A stretch of DNA of 64,000 nucleotides from Methanobacteriaceae archaeon. GTDB taxonomy: Archaea > Methanobacteriota > Methanobacteria > Methanobacteriales > Methanobacteriaceae. The position numbers and the translations under genes were made by a program. Positions 1-11,773 of the stretch are shown one piece after another (position 1 is the first letter of the stretch; every line of letters starts with the position of its first letter). Location of the stretch: NCBI GenBank assembly GCA_027318585.1, contig DAHVOW010000005.1, positions 24,672-88,671 of the forward strand. Reading direction: 5' to 3'. The notes under the pieces were generated by a model. It was not told the origin of the DNA, ran no database searches, and was given only the letters and a program-made list of their open reading frames with translations.

Positions 1-366
1 AGGACCGCCTACAACATGGCAAAAATGGAGCCTAAAGACATTCAGGCCGTGGAGGTCCATGACTGTTTCAGTATCAACGGACTCCTGGCCATTGAAGATC
101 TGGGCTTCGTGGAAAAAGGCCAGGCCGGACCAGCCATCGAAGATGGGCTAACCGAAAGAGACGGCCGCATACCAGTGAACCCCTCAGGTGGACTTAAATC
201 ACGTGGACACCCATTAGGTGCCACCGGTATTGCGCAAACAGCAGAAATAGTCTGGCAACTGCGTGGAGAAGCCGGTAAAAGACAGATTGATGGCATAGAA
301 ATTGGTATGACCCACAACATTGGAGGTACCGGAGGTACCGCGGCGGTTCATATCTTCTCCAACTAA
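1..366 (+). CDS. Thiolase family protein, C-terminal part (acetyl-CoA acetyltransferase type)
   Basis: The reading frame is open from the first base, so the gene starts outside the window and only about 121 C-terminal residues are seen. An HDCFS motif and a [14 protein letters not shown] block carry the histidine of the thiolase active site; [11 protein letters not shown] follows near the end. In methanogens this thiolase makes acetoacetyl-CoA for the mevalonate route to archaeal isoprenoid lipids. The usual small DUF35 zinc-ribbon partner is not seen downstream; the next gene is a convergent rhodanese, so any partner must lie upstream. Family assignment is firm; the exact substrate is inferred. 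Confidence 0.88.
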   Translation, partial: RTAYNMAKMEPKDIQAVEVHDCFSINGLLAIEDLGFVEKGQAGPAIEDGLTERDGRIPVNPSGGLKSRGHPLGATGIAQTAEIVWQLRGEAGKRQIDGIEIGMTHNIGGTGGTAAVHIFSN

Positions 367-389
367 AGTCTAATTCTAAATAAACAAAA

Positions 390-423
390 TGGGGAACAAA
401 AATTCCCCAATCTAATTTTTTTT
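390..423. terminator. Hairpin terminator between convergent genes
   Basis: TGGGGAA (390-396) and TTCCCCA (403-409) form a 7-bp perfect stem with a six-base loop, followed by a run of T at 416-423. It lies between the thiolase and rhodanese stops and could serve the thiolase transcript. Archaeal termination mostly needs only the T-run, so the hairpin role is inferred. Confidence 0.55.
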
Positions 424-439
424 CTAAAAAAGAGAATCG

Positions 440-769
440 TTATTCCTGAGGCAAACCACAGGCCACCCAATTTTGGAAGCCTTTTTTCATGGTGCAAAGA
501 TTCTTAAAGCCCATCTCATCCATGATCTTGGCGGCTTTTTTACTTCTCATTCCCGATTTGCAGTACACTAGATAGTTTTTATCTTTATCCAGTTCCTCCA
601 ATTTTTCCTTAAAATCGGGGGACCGGACATCTATAATAATTGAATTTTTAACATGACCGGCAGCATATTCATCGGAGCCTCTGACATCCAGGATAATGAA
701 GTTAGGGTTGTCCTGATTTTCTTCAATTAATTCTAAACATTTTTGGGGTTCTAAATCTTCAATTGCCAT
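440..769 (-). CDS. Rhodanese-like domain protein
   Basis: A single-domain 109-residue rhodanese, cytosolic with no signal peptide. The loop YCKSGMRS carries the catalytic cysteine C70, which in this family takes a sulfane sulfur as a persulfide; DVRGSDEYAAGHV (about 28-40) is the standard rhodanese CH2A-type motif. Single-domain rhodaneses pass sulfur in thiolation and Fe-S chemistry, but nothing here names the partner. The start ATG is preceded by GGAG at suitable spacing. It is alone on this strand, with an AT-rich gap to the thermosome terminator. Confidence 0.85.
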   Translation of the reverse strand: MAIEDLEPQKCLELIEENQDNPNFIILDVRGSDEYAAGHVKNSIIIDVRSPDFKEKLEELDKDKNYLVYCKSGMRSKKAAKIMDEMGFKNLCTMKKGFQNWVACGLPQE

Positions 770-924
770 ATTATTACTCCTAAATTCTTTATTTTATCAG
801 GTTAGATATACAGAGTTTAGGAGAGGTAAGTGAAATAATTTTTTGATCTAAATATAAAAAAAATATCAAAAAAAACCCCCTAAATTATGTTTAAGTTTCT
901 TTAAAAAAAATTTATTAACACTTT

Positions 925-969
925 AAATATTGAATAAAAAAAATTAAAAAAGAGGTAAGTCCAGGGGAC

Positions 970-973
<4 letters not shown>
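925..973 (-). terminator. Terminator of the thermosome gene
   Basis: GTAAGTCC (955-962) and GGACTTAC (966-973) form an 8-bp perfect stem with a three-base loop. One arm overlaps the TAA stop of the thermosome gene. On the minus strand the hairpin is followed by two long T-runs. Confidence 0.6.
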
Positions 974-2592
<1,619 letters not shown>

Positions 2593-2633
2593 AATAATCA
2601 CCTCAATTTTTGTTGGTAATCGAAGGTGGGTTA

Positions 2634-2647
2634 GAGGTTATATAAGT
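2634..2647 (-). promoter_or_regulatory. TATA box of the thermosome gene
   Basis: On the minus strand this reads CTTATATAAC, a good archaeal TATA element about 45-55 bases upstream of the GTG start. That leaves a short leader containing GAGGTGATT. Prediction from sequence and position only. Confidence 0.5.
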
Positions 2648-2702
2648 AATTTGTGATCAGATTATCAATGTTTAAATCATAAAAAGAAATAAAAAAAGGA
2701 AA

Positions 2703-3488
2703 TTAAAAGGGCAATGAAATGTAGGTACCCCTTAGTTTCCAAGAACTCGTGTTCCAGTTTCTTATAACTCCAAAATCGTTGTTATTATTACTGGCATCGG
2801 CAATGATCCATCTTCCATCCACATAGATATCTGCCCAGACGTGTCCGGTGGTTACGTTGGTGAAGGTACACGTTCCGTGTCTGTATCGGGCTGGAAGCCC
2901 AGCTGCTCGTGCGAGGGCCACCATCATATGTGCCATGTCACAGCAGTTGGCAGTCCTCTGGTTCAAAACTCCTACAGCTCCTTTTCGGCTGTTATAATAC
3001 CAGGAGTAGTCAACATTTTTTTCAGTCCATTCATAGATGTTATAAGCCTTTTGATAGTCGGTAAGAGGTTTTAAAGTGGCATTGGTATCATTGGTATCAT
3101 TTGAAGGAGTGGGATTGGTTAACTGGTATGCCAGAGCTTTGATGTTGGGATCATTGGATTGACAGTTACGGGTGGTGACCTTGTACTTCTGCATAGGATC
3201 CACCTTGCGATATTTCACATATCGTTTTATGTAACGGACTTTTTTCCATTTGCCCCTTACCTTTTTCCATTTGTATACATAGCGATACACGTAGTATTTT
3301 CGGTAAGATGCAGCGTTGACCGTTTTTAAATTAGAATCGGCCCCTATTATCAATGGACTTTTCCCTATAGAAACAATTTTGGAGTCGGTATTTACCATAT
3401 TTTGGTTTTGCACAACTGCAGTTACAGATATTAGGAAGACAGAAATAGCTAAAACCAAAAACAATCCAATTGCATTTTGTCGCTTGAT
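2703..3488 (-). CDS. Secreted transglutaminase-like protein with basic aromatic segment
   Basis: About 261 residues if started at ATC 3488. An N-terminal signal segment (KRQNAIGLFLVLAIS...) is followed by a Lys/Arg/Tyr/Trp-rich stretch (about 62-96) and a transglutaminase-type cysteine peptidase domain. The probable triad is C182/C183 in ANCCD, H216 in GHVW and D231 in ADASN; the protein ends GTYISLPF like two relatives in this window. The domain resembles the pseudomurein endoisopeptidase type (Cys-His-Asp), which cuts wall cross-link peptides. No ATG, GTG or TTG lies between the upstream stop and a TTG at 3464 inside the hydrophobic core. GGAGG (3496-3500) is seven bases before ATC. Substrate is inferred. 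Confidence 0.8.
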   Translation of the reverse strand: MKRQNAIGLFLVLAISVFLISVTAVVQNQNMVNTDSKIVSIGKSPLIIGADSNLKTVNAASYRKYYVYRYVYKWKKVRGKWKKVRYIKRYVKYRKVDPMQKYKVTTRNCQSNDPNIKALAYQLTNPTPSNDTNDTNATLKPLTDYQKAYNIYEWTEKNVDYSWYYNSRKGAVGVLNQRTANCCDMAHMMVALARAAGLPARYRHGTCTFTNVTTGHVWADIYVDGRWIIADASNNNNDFGVIRNWNTSSWKLRGTYISLPF

Positions 3489-3500
3489 TGTACCGCCTCC
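3486..3500 (-). promoter_or_regulatory. Ribosome-binding site and probable ATC start
   Basis: GGAGGCGGTACAATC on the minus strand: GGAGG, seven bases, then ATC in frame with the charged start of the signal peptide. The same GGNGGCGGT pattern at the same spacing precedes ATT in the relatives at 29588 and 55600. Confidence 0.55.
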
Positions 3501-3561
3501 ATACCCCCAGAGTTGAAGATAACTCTAGGATACTTTGGGTAATAAAGATCAATATTACCTG

Positions 3562-3576
3562 ACATATATAATTTTT
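3562..3576 (-). promoter_or_regulatory. TATA-like element upstream of the 2.7-kb secreted gene
   Basis: The minus strand reads AAATTATATATG about 65 bases before the GGAGG site. It is the best TATA candidate in the 275-base gap to the gene at 3764; the rest of that gap shows nothing clear. Confidence 0.4.
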
Positions 3577-3763
3577 GGAGTCAAGCATAAAATTGATGTT
3601 GGAATACACCATACTGGAGGCTGGAAAGGTATTGATTGATAGAACCTAATGGAGTAGGACTTCCAACAACCTTTATATTAGGATTTTTTTTAAAAAAAAC
3701 ATGGATTGAGTTTATGAATAATGGCCAAACAATGTAGTAAAGTGATTGTTCCCTAAACGGGAA

Positions 3764-4273
3764 TCAATCTCTTTCTATCTTCTTCCACAGAACCTGATTA
3801 TCACGTTGGGTGGACTGGAAGTAACCCTTACGTTCCAGGTTGCGGATAGCGTGTTCGAAGTTATCACTGGTAAGTTCATGAAAGCCTATTTCCCGGATAT
3901 GCTGGTAGAGATTTTCCATTAATTCCTCGCCATCAGGCAGTAAAAGATATATCTGGGTCTGGAAGGAGGTTAGATCCCTTTTTGGTTTGGAAGTGACCGC
4001 TTGGAAAAGTTTTTTCACCTTAAGAAGTTCTTTAATTTCCTCATCCTTTCGATTTATGGTGTTTTTAAGTTCCTTAATCTTTTCCTCTTTCAAAAGGATC
4101 TGTTCCTGATATTTATCCCTATACTCCCCTTTCAGAACGATTTCCTGTCCCTGAAGCTTAGATGACTCTTTCTGACACTTTTTAAGCTCGATTTTTAGTT
4201 TACTAATTTCCAATAGGCAGGCCTTCACCAGCTGCCTCAATTGTTCTCGTTCGGTATCCTTAAGAAAGGCCAT
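3764..4273 (-). CDS. Coiled-coil protein with predicted helical C-terminal domain
   Basis: About 169 residues, family not recognised. Residues 5-95 are a long charged heptad-like helix (LKIELKKCQKESSKL..., KEEKIKELKNTINRKDEEIKELLKVKKL) suggesting a coiled coil. The C-terminal 70 residues (LTSDNFEHAIRNLERKGYFQS...) have the rhythm of a small winged-helix fold with a short beta wing, though no DNA-binding signature is certain. No signal peptide or membrane segment is seen. The ATG at 4273 follows GTGAT with four bases between; a GTG at 4282 also exists but has no ribosome-binding site. It lies just upstream of the PAP2 gene on the same strand. Confidence 0.6.
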   Translation of the reverse strand: MAFLKDTEREQLRQLVKACLLEISKLKIELKKCQKESSKLQGQEIVLKGEYRDKYQEQILLKEEKIKELKNTINRKDEEIKELLKVKKLFQAVTSKPKRDLTSFQTQIYLLLPDGEELMENLYQHIREIGFHELTSDNFEHAIRNLERKGYFQSTQRDNQVLWKKIERD

Positions 4274-4311
4274 ATCTATCACGCTATCTTTTATTTCTAC
4301 TCCGATCTTAT

Positions 4312-4881
4312 TTATGCATCCAAATAAGTTTTAAGTTTTAGGATGTTTCCCATTATGGGTCCTTCCCAATGTTTAACCAATAGGGCGCATAGAATACCGA
4401 AGATTGCTCCGAAGACCACATCCAAAGGGTAATGAACTCCCAGATAGATGCGTGAAAAAGCTACTATTGATGCTAATCCCAGGAAGATATAGATATATCC
4501 ATATTCCAGGCCAAACATGGTGCAAGCAATGAACACCGCTATGGAGTGACCGGAAGGGAATGAATGACCATCTTCAGTAGCAACTACCCGTACTTGGTCC
4601 AGGATGGAGTAGGGCCGGGGGCGGTCCACCATAATTTTGAGAAATTCAGTCAGGAACCATCCTATAACCAGGGCCACTAAACATAAAATAGCTGCTTTAC
4701 GTCCCCTTTCTCCACCGAAAAGGAAAACCATAATACAAACCATTAACCAGAAGATGGGGATGCCCAGGTTAGTAATTACCAGCATTATATAATCCAGTAC
4801 CGGGTTTTGGAGTCCCAAATTAATGTAGAGTAAAAAACCCACATCCCATTGATAAATAATCCCGGTAAATGATTCCAACAT
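4312..4881 (-). CDS. PAP2 family membrane phosphatase
   Basis: A 189-residue integral membrane protein of the type 2 phosphatidic acid phosphatase family. All three signature motifs are present: K82...RPRP (87-90), PSGH (109-112) and SR-x5-H (S143, R144, H150), which form the phosphate site facing the outer side of the membrane. Five to six hydrophobic segments are visible. In archaea such enzymes may dephosphorylate isoprenyl pyrophosphate lipid carriers used for wall or glycan synthesis; substrate cannot be read from sequence. It follows the coiled-coil gene by about 30 bases but is separate from asd downstream. Confidence 0.85.
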   Translation of the reverse strand: MLESFTGIIYQWDVGFLLYINLGLQNPVLDYIMLVITNLGIPIFWLMVCIMVFLFGGERGRKAAILCLVALVIGWFLTEFLKIMVDRPRPYSILDQVRVVATEDGHSFPSGHSIAVFIACTMFGLEYGYIYIFLGLASIVAFSRIYLGVHYPLDVVFGAIFGILCALLVKHWEGPIMGNILKLKTYLDA

Positions 4882-4936
4882 ATGGATTACCTATTATTCG
4901 ACTGAGAATAAAAAATAAAAAAAGGTTTTTAAATAC

Positions 4937-5983
4937 CTACATTATCTCGTTGATAAGTTCAGCATTCAGAATTGATGCTCCAGCTGCACCCCTAACTGTG
5001 TTATGCCCTAAAAGAACATATTTCAGACTTCTTGAGAAAACATCATCTTTACGGACCCTTCCCACGGTAACTGCCATTCCATTCTGGGTGAGACGATCCA
5101 TGCGGGGCTGAGGACGATTATCCTCCTCCCGGACGATCACTGGTGTTGCCGGAGCGTAGTGCAGTCCCAGTTTCTGGGGTAGGCCTTTGAAGTTTCGGAA
5201 GGCATTTTTAATATCTTCCACAGCAAAGTCCTCCTCCATCTCCATGAAAACAGCTTCAGTATGTCCATCTACGACTGGTACCCGGTTGCAGGAGGCGCTA
5301 ACACCAAAAGAGGCGGGTGTGACAGTCTCCCCATCGAAGTCACCCAGGAGGTGAAGGGTTTCACTTTCCATTTTCTCTTCTTCTCCACCGATGAAGGGCA
5401 CTAGGTTGTCCAGGATGGCCATGGAGGGGACCCCATTATATCCTGCACCAGATACGGCTTGCATGGTAGAAACGTAGACTCTCCGAATGTCAAATTCGTC
5501 ATAAAGGGGTTTTAAAGTCATAACCAGGGCTATGGTTGAGCAGTTAGGGTTAGTTACAATAAAACCATCCCATCCCCTGTTTTTTTGCTGGGTATCTATG
5601 AGTTCCAGGTGTTCAGGGTTAACCTCCGGTATGACCAGAGGTACATCAGGCTCCATCCGCATGGCACTGGCATTGGAAGCAACACCCATACCTGCCGCTG
5701 CGAATTTAGGTTCAACAATAGCAGCATGTTCAGTAGGGAGTGCGGAGAATACAATTTCCACATCCTTAACCTGGCTGGGGTCGGTGTCCACTACCACCAT
5801 ATCCTGCACGGCCTCTGGTATCTGGCTGTCCAGGTGCCAGGTAACCGCGTCCTGATATTTTTTACCTGCAGATCGGGCGGACGCAGTGAGGGCGGTGATC
5901 TCGAATTTGGGGTGGTTGGAAAGTAGTTGTATAAACCTCTGTCCCACCATTCCTGTTGCTCCTAATACACCTACATTTACCAT
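4937..5983 (-). CDS. asd: Aspartate-semialdehyde dehydrogenase
   Basis: NADP-dependent reduction of 4-phospho-L-aspartate to L-aspartate 4-semialdehyde, the branch point to lysine, threonine, methionine and homocysteine. 348 residues, normal for the archaeal/yeast type. [10 protein letters not shown] (8-18) is the nucleotide-binding loop and NPNCST holds the catalytic C148; the catalytic histidine probably lies in VDGHTEAV near 236. It is the last gene of the operon that begins with shikimate kinase, about 50 bases after dapB. Its product feeds dapA here and, probably, the sulfurtransferase pair at 61.5-63.4 kb. Confidence 0.96.
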   Translation of the reverse strand: MVNVGVLGATGMVGQRFIQLLSNHPKFEITALTASARSAGKKYQDAVTWHLDSQIPEAVQDMVVVDTDPSQVKDVEIVFSALPTEHAAIVEPKFAAAGMGVASNASAMRMEPDVPLVIPEVNPEHLELIDTQQKNRGWDGFIVTNPNCSTIALVMTLKPLYDEFDIRRVYVSTMQAVSGAGYNGVPSMAILDNLVPFIGGEEEKMESETLHLLGDFDGETVTPASFGVSASCNRVPVVDGHTEAVFMEMEEDFAVEDIKNAFRNFKGLPQKLGLHYAPATPVIVREEDNRPQPRMDRLTQNGMAVTVGRVRKDDVFSRSLKYVLLGHNTVRGAAGASILNAELINEIM

Positions 5984-6036
5984 CTTTTCACTTCCTCATG
6001 TTATAGCTATACTCAATATCCCTTTTCATTGAATTT

Positions 6037-6861
6037 TTATTCTTTTAATCCCAATACATCGGCCATGTCACTTATTTTCCCCTTAGGGGCGTTGTTCACA
6101 TAGCGAAGGGCCTTTATAACTCCACTAACAAACACTTGCCGATTGTGGGCCCGGTGAACTATCTCCAGGCGTTCTCCGTCTCCGGCGAAGATCACAGTAT
6201 GGTCTCCGACGATATCTCCTCCCCGGATGGCGTGCACCCCTATCTCTTCCCGGGTTCGCTCGCCCACCATTCCCTGTCTTCCGTAAACACCTACTTCATC
6301 GGGCTTCCTCTCCAGGCGTTGGGCTATGAGTTCAAAGGCCGTGACGGCTGTCCCGGAGGGAGCGTCCCGTTTATGGTGGTGGTGGGCCTCGATGATCTCC
6401 ACGTCATAGTCCGGGAGTAGGCCAGCCAGTTCTTCCACCATCTTAAAGAAAACGTTAACACCAATGGCCATGTTGGAGGATATAACCGCTGATACATTGT
6501 TTTCTTCGATTACCGATCCAACTATTTCCAGTTGCTCGTCACTGAATCCAGTAGTACCCACCACCAGGTTTACACCGGCCTGGGCTGTGGTTTTTATGGT
6601 TTCCAGTGCTGCACTGGCAATGGTAAAGTCCACCAGTACCTGGGGTTTCTTCTCCTTCAGGGTGTCCTGGAGGTTCTCTGCCCCAGTGATGGGCACACCA
6701 ATGTTTCCTACACCTATGGTCTCCCCGACATCCCTACCTTCTAAGGGAGTGTTAGGGGCCTCTATAGCTGCTACCAGCCCCATATCGTCCTGTTGGAGGA
6801 TGGACTTTATGATTTTGGATCCCATCCTACCCCCTGCACCTGTTACCGCCACGTTAATCAT
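6037..6861 (-). CDS. dapB: 4-hydroxy-tetrahydrodipicolinate reductase
   Basis: Second enzyme of the diaminopimelate/lysine branch, reducing the dapA product with NAD(P)H. 274 residues. GAGGRMG (8-14) binds the nucleotide; EAHHHHKRDAPSGTA (about 158-172) is the substrate-binding signature with the catalytic histidine pair and lysine. It sits between dapA and asd on the same strand with gaps of 50-80 bases, consistent with one transcript. Nothing unusual in length or motifs. Confidence 0.96.
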   Translation of the reverse strand: MINVAVTGAGGRMGSKIIKSILQQDDMGLVAAIEAPNTPLEGRDVGETIGVGNIGVPITGAENLQDTLKEKKPQVLVDFTIASAALETIKTTAQAGVNLVVGTTGFSDEQLEIVGSVIEENNVSAVISSNMAIGVNVFFKMVEELAGLLPDYDVEIIEAHHHHKRDAPSGTAVTAFELIAQRLERKPDEVGVYGRQGMVGERTREEIGVHAIRGGDIVGDHTVIFAGDGERLEIVHRAHNRQVFVSGVIKALRYVNNAPKGKISDMADVLGLKE

Positions 6862-6941
6862 ATTTTTTTCCTCTCCTATTACTAACTGGATATAAAAAAA
6901 TTATAAAACCAATAAAAAGAATTTAAGCCCCAGATGGGTAC

Positions 6942-7831
6942 TTAAATCAGATCCAGATCCTTTAAGACCTTGCTGATCTTTTCCCGGCTTTCATCCTTGA
7001 GGGGTGCCAGAGGCATGCGCACGTGGCCCGCAGGACGACCCATCATGTTCAAGGATTCTTTAGCTGGTACCGGGTTTGATTCCACAAACAAGATCTTCAT
7101 CAAGTCATAAAGCTGATAATGTAAGTCCATAGCCCCAGCAAAGTCACCTTCAAGTGCCAGTCGCACCATGCGGCTCATTTTCTCCGGGTCCACATTGGCC
7201 ACCACACTGATAACACCCTTGGCACCCTGACTGATCATGGGCAGGGTGAGATTGTCATTTCCAGATATAACCTGGAATTTATCCTCTAAACCCAGTTGTT
7301 GGATGAGCTGTACTTCCTGGGAAACCTTGTCCATATCCGGATTAGCTTCTTTGATGGCCACCACGTTTTCCAGTTGGGCCACCCGACCAATGGTCTCCAC
7401 ATCGATATCGGTACCTGTCCGGGAGGGGACGTTGTACACGATTATCGGGATCTCGGTAGAGTCGTTCAGCATCCGGTAATGTTCATAAAGTCCGTGCGGC
7501 TGGGGTTTGTTATAGTAAGGGGTTATGACCAGTGCTGCATCAGCACCAGCGTCTTCTGCATACTGAACCAGACCCAAGGCTTCCTTAGAAGAGTTACTGC
7601 CAGCTCCGGCAATGGTCTTTACCCGCCCTTTCACTTCGTCCACCATGATGTCCATCATCTTTCTCTGTTCCTGGTGGGTTATTGTGGCGGACTCACCGGT
7701 GGTTCCGGCAGCCAGTAAGCCTTCGACTCCATTATCCATCAAATAGTTGATGTTCTCACGCATCCCATCTTCATCCACCTCATCACTGGCAGTGAAGGGG
7801 GTTATCATGGCTACTGTGGTTCCTTCTAATT

Positions 7832-7835
<4 letters not shown>
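6942..7835 (-). CDS. dapA: 4-hydroxy-tetrahydrodipicolinate synthase
   Basis: Condenses pyruvate with aspartate semialdehyde to start lysine synthesis. 297 residues, a full TIM barrel. GTTGESAT (44-51) binds the pyruvate carboxyl, Y134 (YNVPSRTG) is the proton relay and K162 in AIKEANPD is the Schiff-base lysine. The start codon overlaps the lysC stop by four bases (ATGA), which implies translational coupling. Confidence 0.96.
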
Positions 7836-9052
<1,217 letters not shown>

Positions 9053-9065
9053 CCTAACCTCCCAG

Positions 9066-9281
9066 TTAGGCTTCTGATCTAACCAGCGGACTCACATATC
9101 CCTGTCTTACCAGACGGGTGATGTAACCTGCTATTTTATTTCTAAGGTGTTTGGTACTTACTGTGGAAAATTCTTCCACCATTTTCTTGTTTTCCTCAAA
9201 ATCAGTGGTGAATTTACCGGGATAAGTTTCAATTAATTCTTTAGCAGTTCTTTTAACAAATGTGGTTCTTATATTGCCCAT
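9066..9281 (-). CDS. rps17e: Small ribosomal subunit protein eS17
   Basis: 71 residues, archaeal/eukaryotic type S17e: [20 protein letters not shown] at the start, then [16 protein letters not shown] 30S component. It lies between chorismate mutase (gap of three bases) and lysC (gap of 13 bases), so a ribosomal protein is embedded in an amino-acid biosynthesis transcript. The start is preceded by GAGGTAGAAC. Confidence 0.95.
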   Translation of the reverse strand: MGNIRTTFVKRTAKELIETYPGKFTTDFEENKKMVEEFSTVSTKHLRNKIAGYITRLVRQGYVSPLVRSEA

Positions 9282-9284
9282 GTT

Positions 9285-9578
9285 CTACCTCTTTAATAGC
9301 TTTTTCTGTTCTTTCTTGCTCAGACTCGTAAGAATCTTCATGATCTGACTAAGGCTGGTTGGATCTATTTTTTTCTCCCGCGCTATTTCTCTTATTTTTT
9401 CTTGAATATTTCTTTCCCTTTCTTTATCCTCGATGTCCATGCCCAGGACCTTTTTGGCCTGGACAATTTCTCCAGCAAGAAAGGTGCGCTGGGCAATTAG
9501 TTCAATAATTTCATGGTCCAGCTTGTCAATTTGACGCCGAGAATCATCCAACCGTCTTAGAGCCTCTGCCCTATTCAT
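9285..9578 (-). CDS. Chorismate mutase (AroQ type)
   Basis: Converts chorismate to prephenate for phenylalanine and tyrosine. 97 residues, an all-helical AroQ-class domain: [23 protein letters not shown] (residues 8-30) with the conserved active-site arginine helix and D-x-x-RE-x-x-I (EDKERERNI, about 51-59). A stand-alone domain rather than the bacterial PheA/TyrA fusion. Overlaps the 3' end of the shikimate kinase gene by eight bases. Confidence 0.92.
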   Translation of the reverse strand: MNRAEALRRLDDSRRQIDKLDHEIIELIAQRTFLAGEIVQAKKVLGMDIEDKERERNIQEKIREIAREKKIDPTSLSQIMKILTSLSKKEQKKLLKR

Positions 9579-10443
9579 CTAAAATCACCCTGGTTCCCTG
9601 GTTGTCCACTTCAGTGCGGATAACCCTACCTGGATAAGATTTCCAAACCCCTTCCACCTGGTCAGCCTCTTCATCACCTGCTAAAGCGACAAACGAGGGA
9701 CCAGTTCCAGATAATCCTGCTGCACGGGCCCCTGCTTCCAGGGCCTCCAGTGCGATTAGGGGTTCAAATCCCAGGGCAGCACAATAAAGTAATCCGTTTA
9801 AGGTTAAGGCACCATAAAGGTCACCTTGAAGGGCTTCCTTAAAGGCCATTTTTACCCAGGGGGCTAGGAGTTTCATCCTGGCCACATTAGATTGGGCAGT
9901 CGGTGACTTTCTATGGGGCATGTATATTAATATATTTTGCCCCTCCATGTGTTCTTTTCTAATAATCTCACCCGCCGGGTTGTTGGTGATGGATAGACCA
10001 CCAAAAAAAGAGGCACTAGCATCATCCATGGCCCCGGTAATGGTGACCCCCGCCTCCAGAGAAGCATCTATTCCCATCTTTAAAATTTCCATAGGACCCA
10101 ATTTGTCCTTTTCAACCAACCCCTCCCTAAATAGGGCTTCCAATGTGGCCATAACCACTGCATTGGATGTGGCACTGGAGGAGGAGAGGCCTGAAGCCAC
10201 GGGTAGAGTGGAAGTAGTCTTTAGATAAATCCCGGCATCTGAATGGTATTTGTCCAGGACTTTATGAGCACATATTTCCATGAGGGAGGTATCTTCAACC
10301 CCCTCTGCCATGCATTTAACCCCAGAACCTTTAAGTTGGGCCTCTGCATACACATATAGTTGTATACCAAAGGCTGCCCCGCATCCAGTGGCAATTGCAT
10401 TTATTATCGTGGCAGAACCTGGTGATTGCACTCTATATTTCAA
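9571..10443 (-). CDS. aroK: Archaeal shikimate kinase (GHMP family)
   Basis: Phosphorylates shikimate in the aromatic pathway. Archaea use a GHMP-fold enzyme unrelated to bacterial AroK; this 290-residue protein has the GHMP ATP-binding motif [15 protein letters not shown] (81-95) and the N-terminal [14 protein letters not shown]. It is the first gene of the seven-gene minus-strand operon. The 124-base region to the divergent sppA gene should hold both promoters. Confidence 0.93.
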   Translation of the reverse strand: MKYRVQSPGSATIINAIATGCGAAFGIQLYVYAEAQLKGSGVKCMAEGVEDTSLMEICAHKVLDKYHSDAGIYLKTTSTLPVASGLSSSSATSNAVVMATLEALFREGLVEKDKLGPMEILKMGIDASLEAGVTITGAMDDASASFFGGLSITNNPAGEIIRKEHMEGQNILIYMPHRKSPTAQSNVARMKLLAPWVKMAFKEALQGDLYGALTLNGLLYCAALGFEPLIALEALEAGARAAGLSGTGPSFVALAGDEEADQVEGVWKSYPGRVIRTEVDNQGTRVILDE

Positions 10444-10567
10444 TTTATCATCCTCTTTAGGAGAAGGAATGTCTCTAAACCTCCTGTAATGTATTTATAT
10501 ATTAAATAGGAGAAGATTAATAAATACATCGATATATCGAGTTACATTTTCTTTAATAGGTAGCACC

Positions 10568-11485
10568 ATGAAGCATAACAATAAACTTATTTTAGGCCTG
10601 ATAGCAGCAGCAGTGTTACTGGTAATAATCCTTACCTTCGGTGCAATCCTTCTTTTAGGTAGTTCAGGAAACCTGTCCCTGGGAGACACGGTGGCCGTGA
10701 TTCCTCTGGAAGGTCAAATTGCTTATGGAGAATCTAACATCCTGGAAGGACAATTAGCCAATCCCGAGACTATAGAGAACAGTTTAAGGCAGGCCGAGGA
10801 AGATCCCACCATAAGTGCCATAGTACTGGAGATTAACAGCCCCGGAGGATCACCAGTGGCCAGTGAAGAGATCATGTCTGCAGTGAAAAACTGCTCCAAA
10901 CCAGTGGTAGTCTGGATCAGTGACCAAGGAGCTTCTGGAGCCTATTTGGTGGCATCATCGGCCGATAAAATAGTGGCCAGCCCGTCATCCATCGTGGGCA
11001 GTATCGGCGTTATACTGAGCTTAACTGATCTTTCAGAACTCTACCAGAAGATTGGGGTGAACAAGTACTCCATAAAGGCGGGTGAATATAAAGATATGGG
11101 TGCTGATTACCGTAATCTCACATCCAACGAACAGAAGATGTTACAGGAAATGGTTAACCAGGATTACGACTACTTCATTGGTCTGGTGGCTCTAAATAGA
11201 AATCTAAATGAAAGTTACGTGCGCAGCGTAGCCGAAGGTAAAATATATACCGGAAGCCAGGCTAAGGATCTAAAACTGGTGGATGAAACTGGTGGAAAAA
11301 AACAGGCCCTTGATCTGGCGGCTCGACTGGGCGGCATATCTGATTCCTACCGGGTAATTACCATCACCCCCACACAAAATCTGGAGGATGTTATAAACAG
11401 CCTCTCCACCAGTACAGCATACGCCCTGGGAAAAGGAATCGGAAGTTTCATGGAGAAAGGCGCAGTTGAATATAATATAAGTTAG
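10568..11485 (+). CDS. sppA: Signal peptide peptidase SppA
   Basis: Membrane-anchored serine protease that degrades cleaved signal peptides. 305 residues, single-domain archaeal/Bacillus form. One N-terminal transmembrane segment (about 7-31) is followed by the ClpP-like domain: EINSPGGSPVAS (88-99), nucleophile S123 in GASGAY and general base K170 in IKAGEYKDMG. Divergent from shikimate kinase and first of a plus-strand run reaching the UPF0305 genes. Confidence 0.94.
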   Translation: MKHNNKLILGLIAAAVLLVIILTFGAILLLGSSGNLSLGDTVAVIPLEGQIAYGESNILEGQLANPETIENSLRQAEEDPTISAIVLEINSPGGSPVASEEIMSAVKNCSKPVVVWISDQGASGAYLVASSADKIVASPSSIVGSIGVILSLTDLSELYQKIGVNKYSIKAGEYKDMGADYRNLTSNEQKMLQEMVNQDYDYFIGLVALNRNLNESYVRSVAEGKIYTGSQAKDLKLVDETGGKKQALDLAARLGGISDSYRVITITPTQNLEDVINSLSTSTAYALGKGIGSFMEKGAVEYNIS

Positions 11486-11511
11486 AATTATACTAATAAG
11501 AGGTGAATAAA

Positions 11512-11769
11512 ATGGTTGTCAAAGTTGAAGTCTTTACATCTCCCTCCTGCCCCTACTGCCCTATGGCAGTACAAGTGGTGGAAGAAGTAGAAAAAGAAAT
11601 GCCAAACGATTTAGAAGTTGAAAAAATTGATATCATGAAAGACCGGGAAAAAGCCATTGAATACGGACTTATGGCTGTTCCAGCCGTTGCTTTAAATGGT
11701 GTGGTGCGCTTTGTAGGCGCTCCCAACAAAGAAGAACTATTATCAGCCATTAAAGAAGAATTACAATAA
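11512..11769 (+). CDS. Glutaredoxin/thioredoxin-like protein
   Basis: 85-residue thiol-disulfide oxidoreductase with the active site C13-P-Y-C16 (TSPSCPYCPM) and the cis-proline region AVPAVALNG. It resembles the small glutaredoxin-like thioredoxins known from Methanothermobacter. The ATG at 11512 follows GAGGTGAATAAA; a GTG at 11503 is inside that site and is unlikely. Precedes cbiD by only four bases, so the two are cotranscribed. Confidence 0.92.
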   Translation: MVVKVEVFTSPSCPYCPMAVQVVEEVEKEMPNDLEVEKIDIMKDREKAIEYGLMAVPAVALNGVVRFVGAPNKEELLSAIKEELQ

Positions 11770-11773
11770 AGTC

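Noticed and set aside
2703..3488. Assignment of the small secreted protein as a proven pseudomurein endoisopeptidase
   Set aside because: The Cys-His-Asp pattern supports the fold, but there are no binding repeats in this protein and specificity cannot be read from sequence.
11503..11511. GTG start for the glutaredoxin-like gene
   Set aside because: The GTG is within the ribosome-binding site GAGGTGA; the ATG nine bases on is properly spaced.
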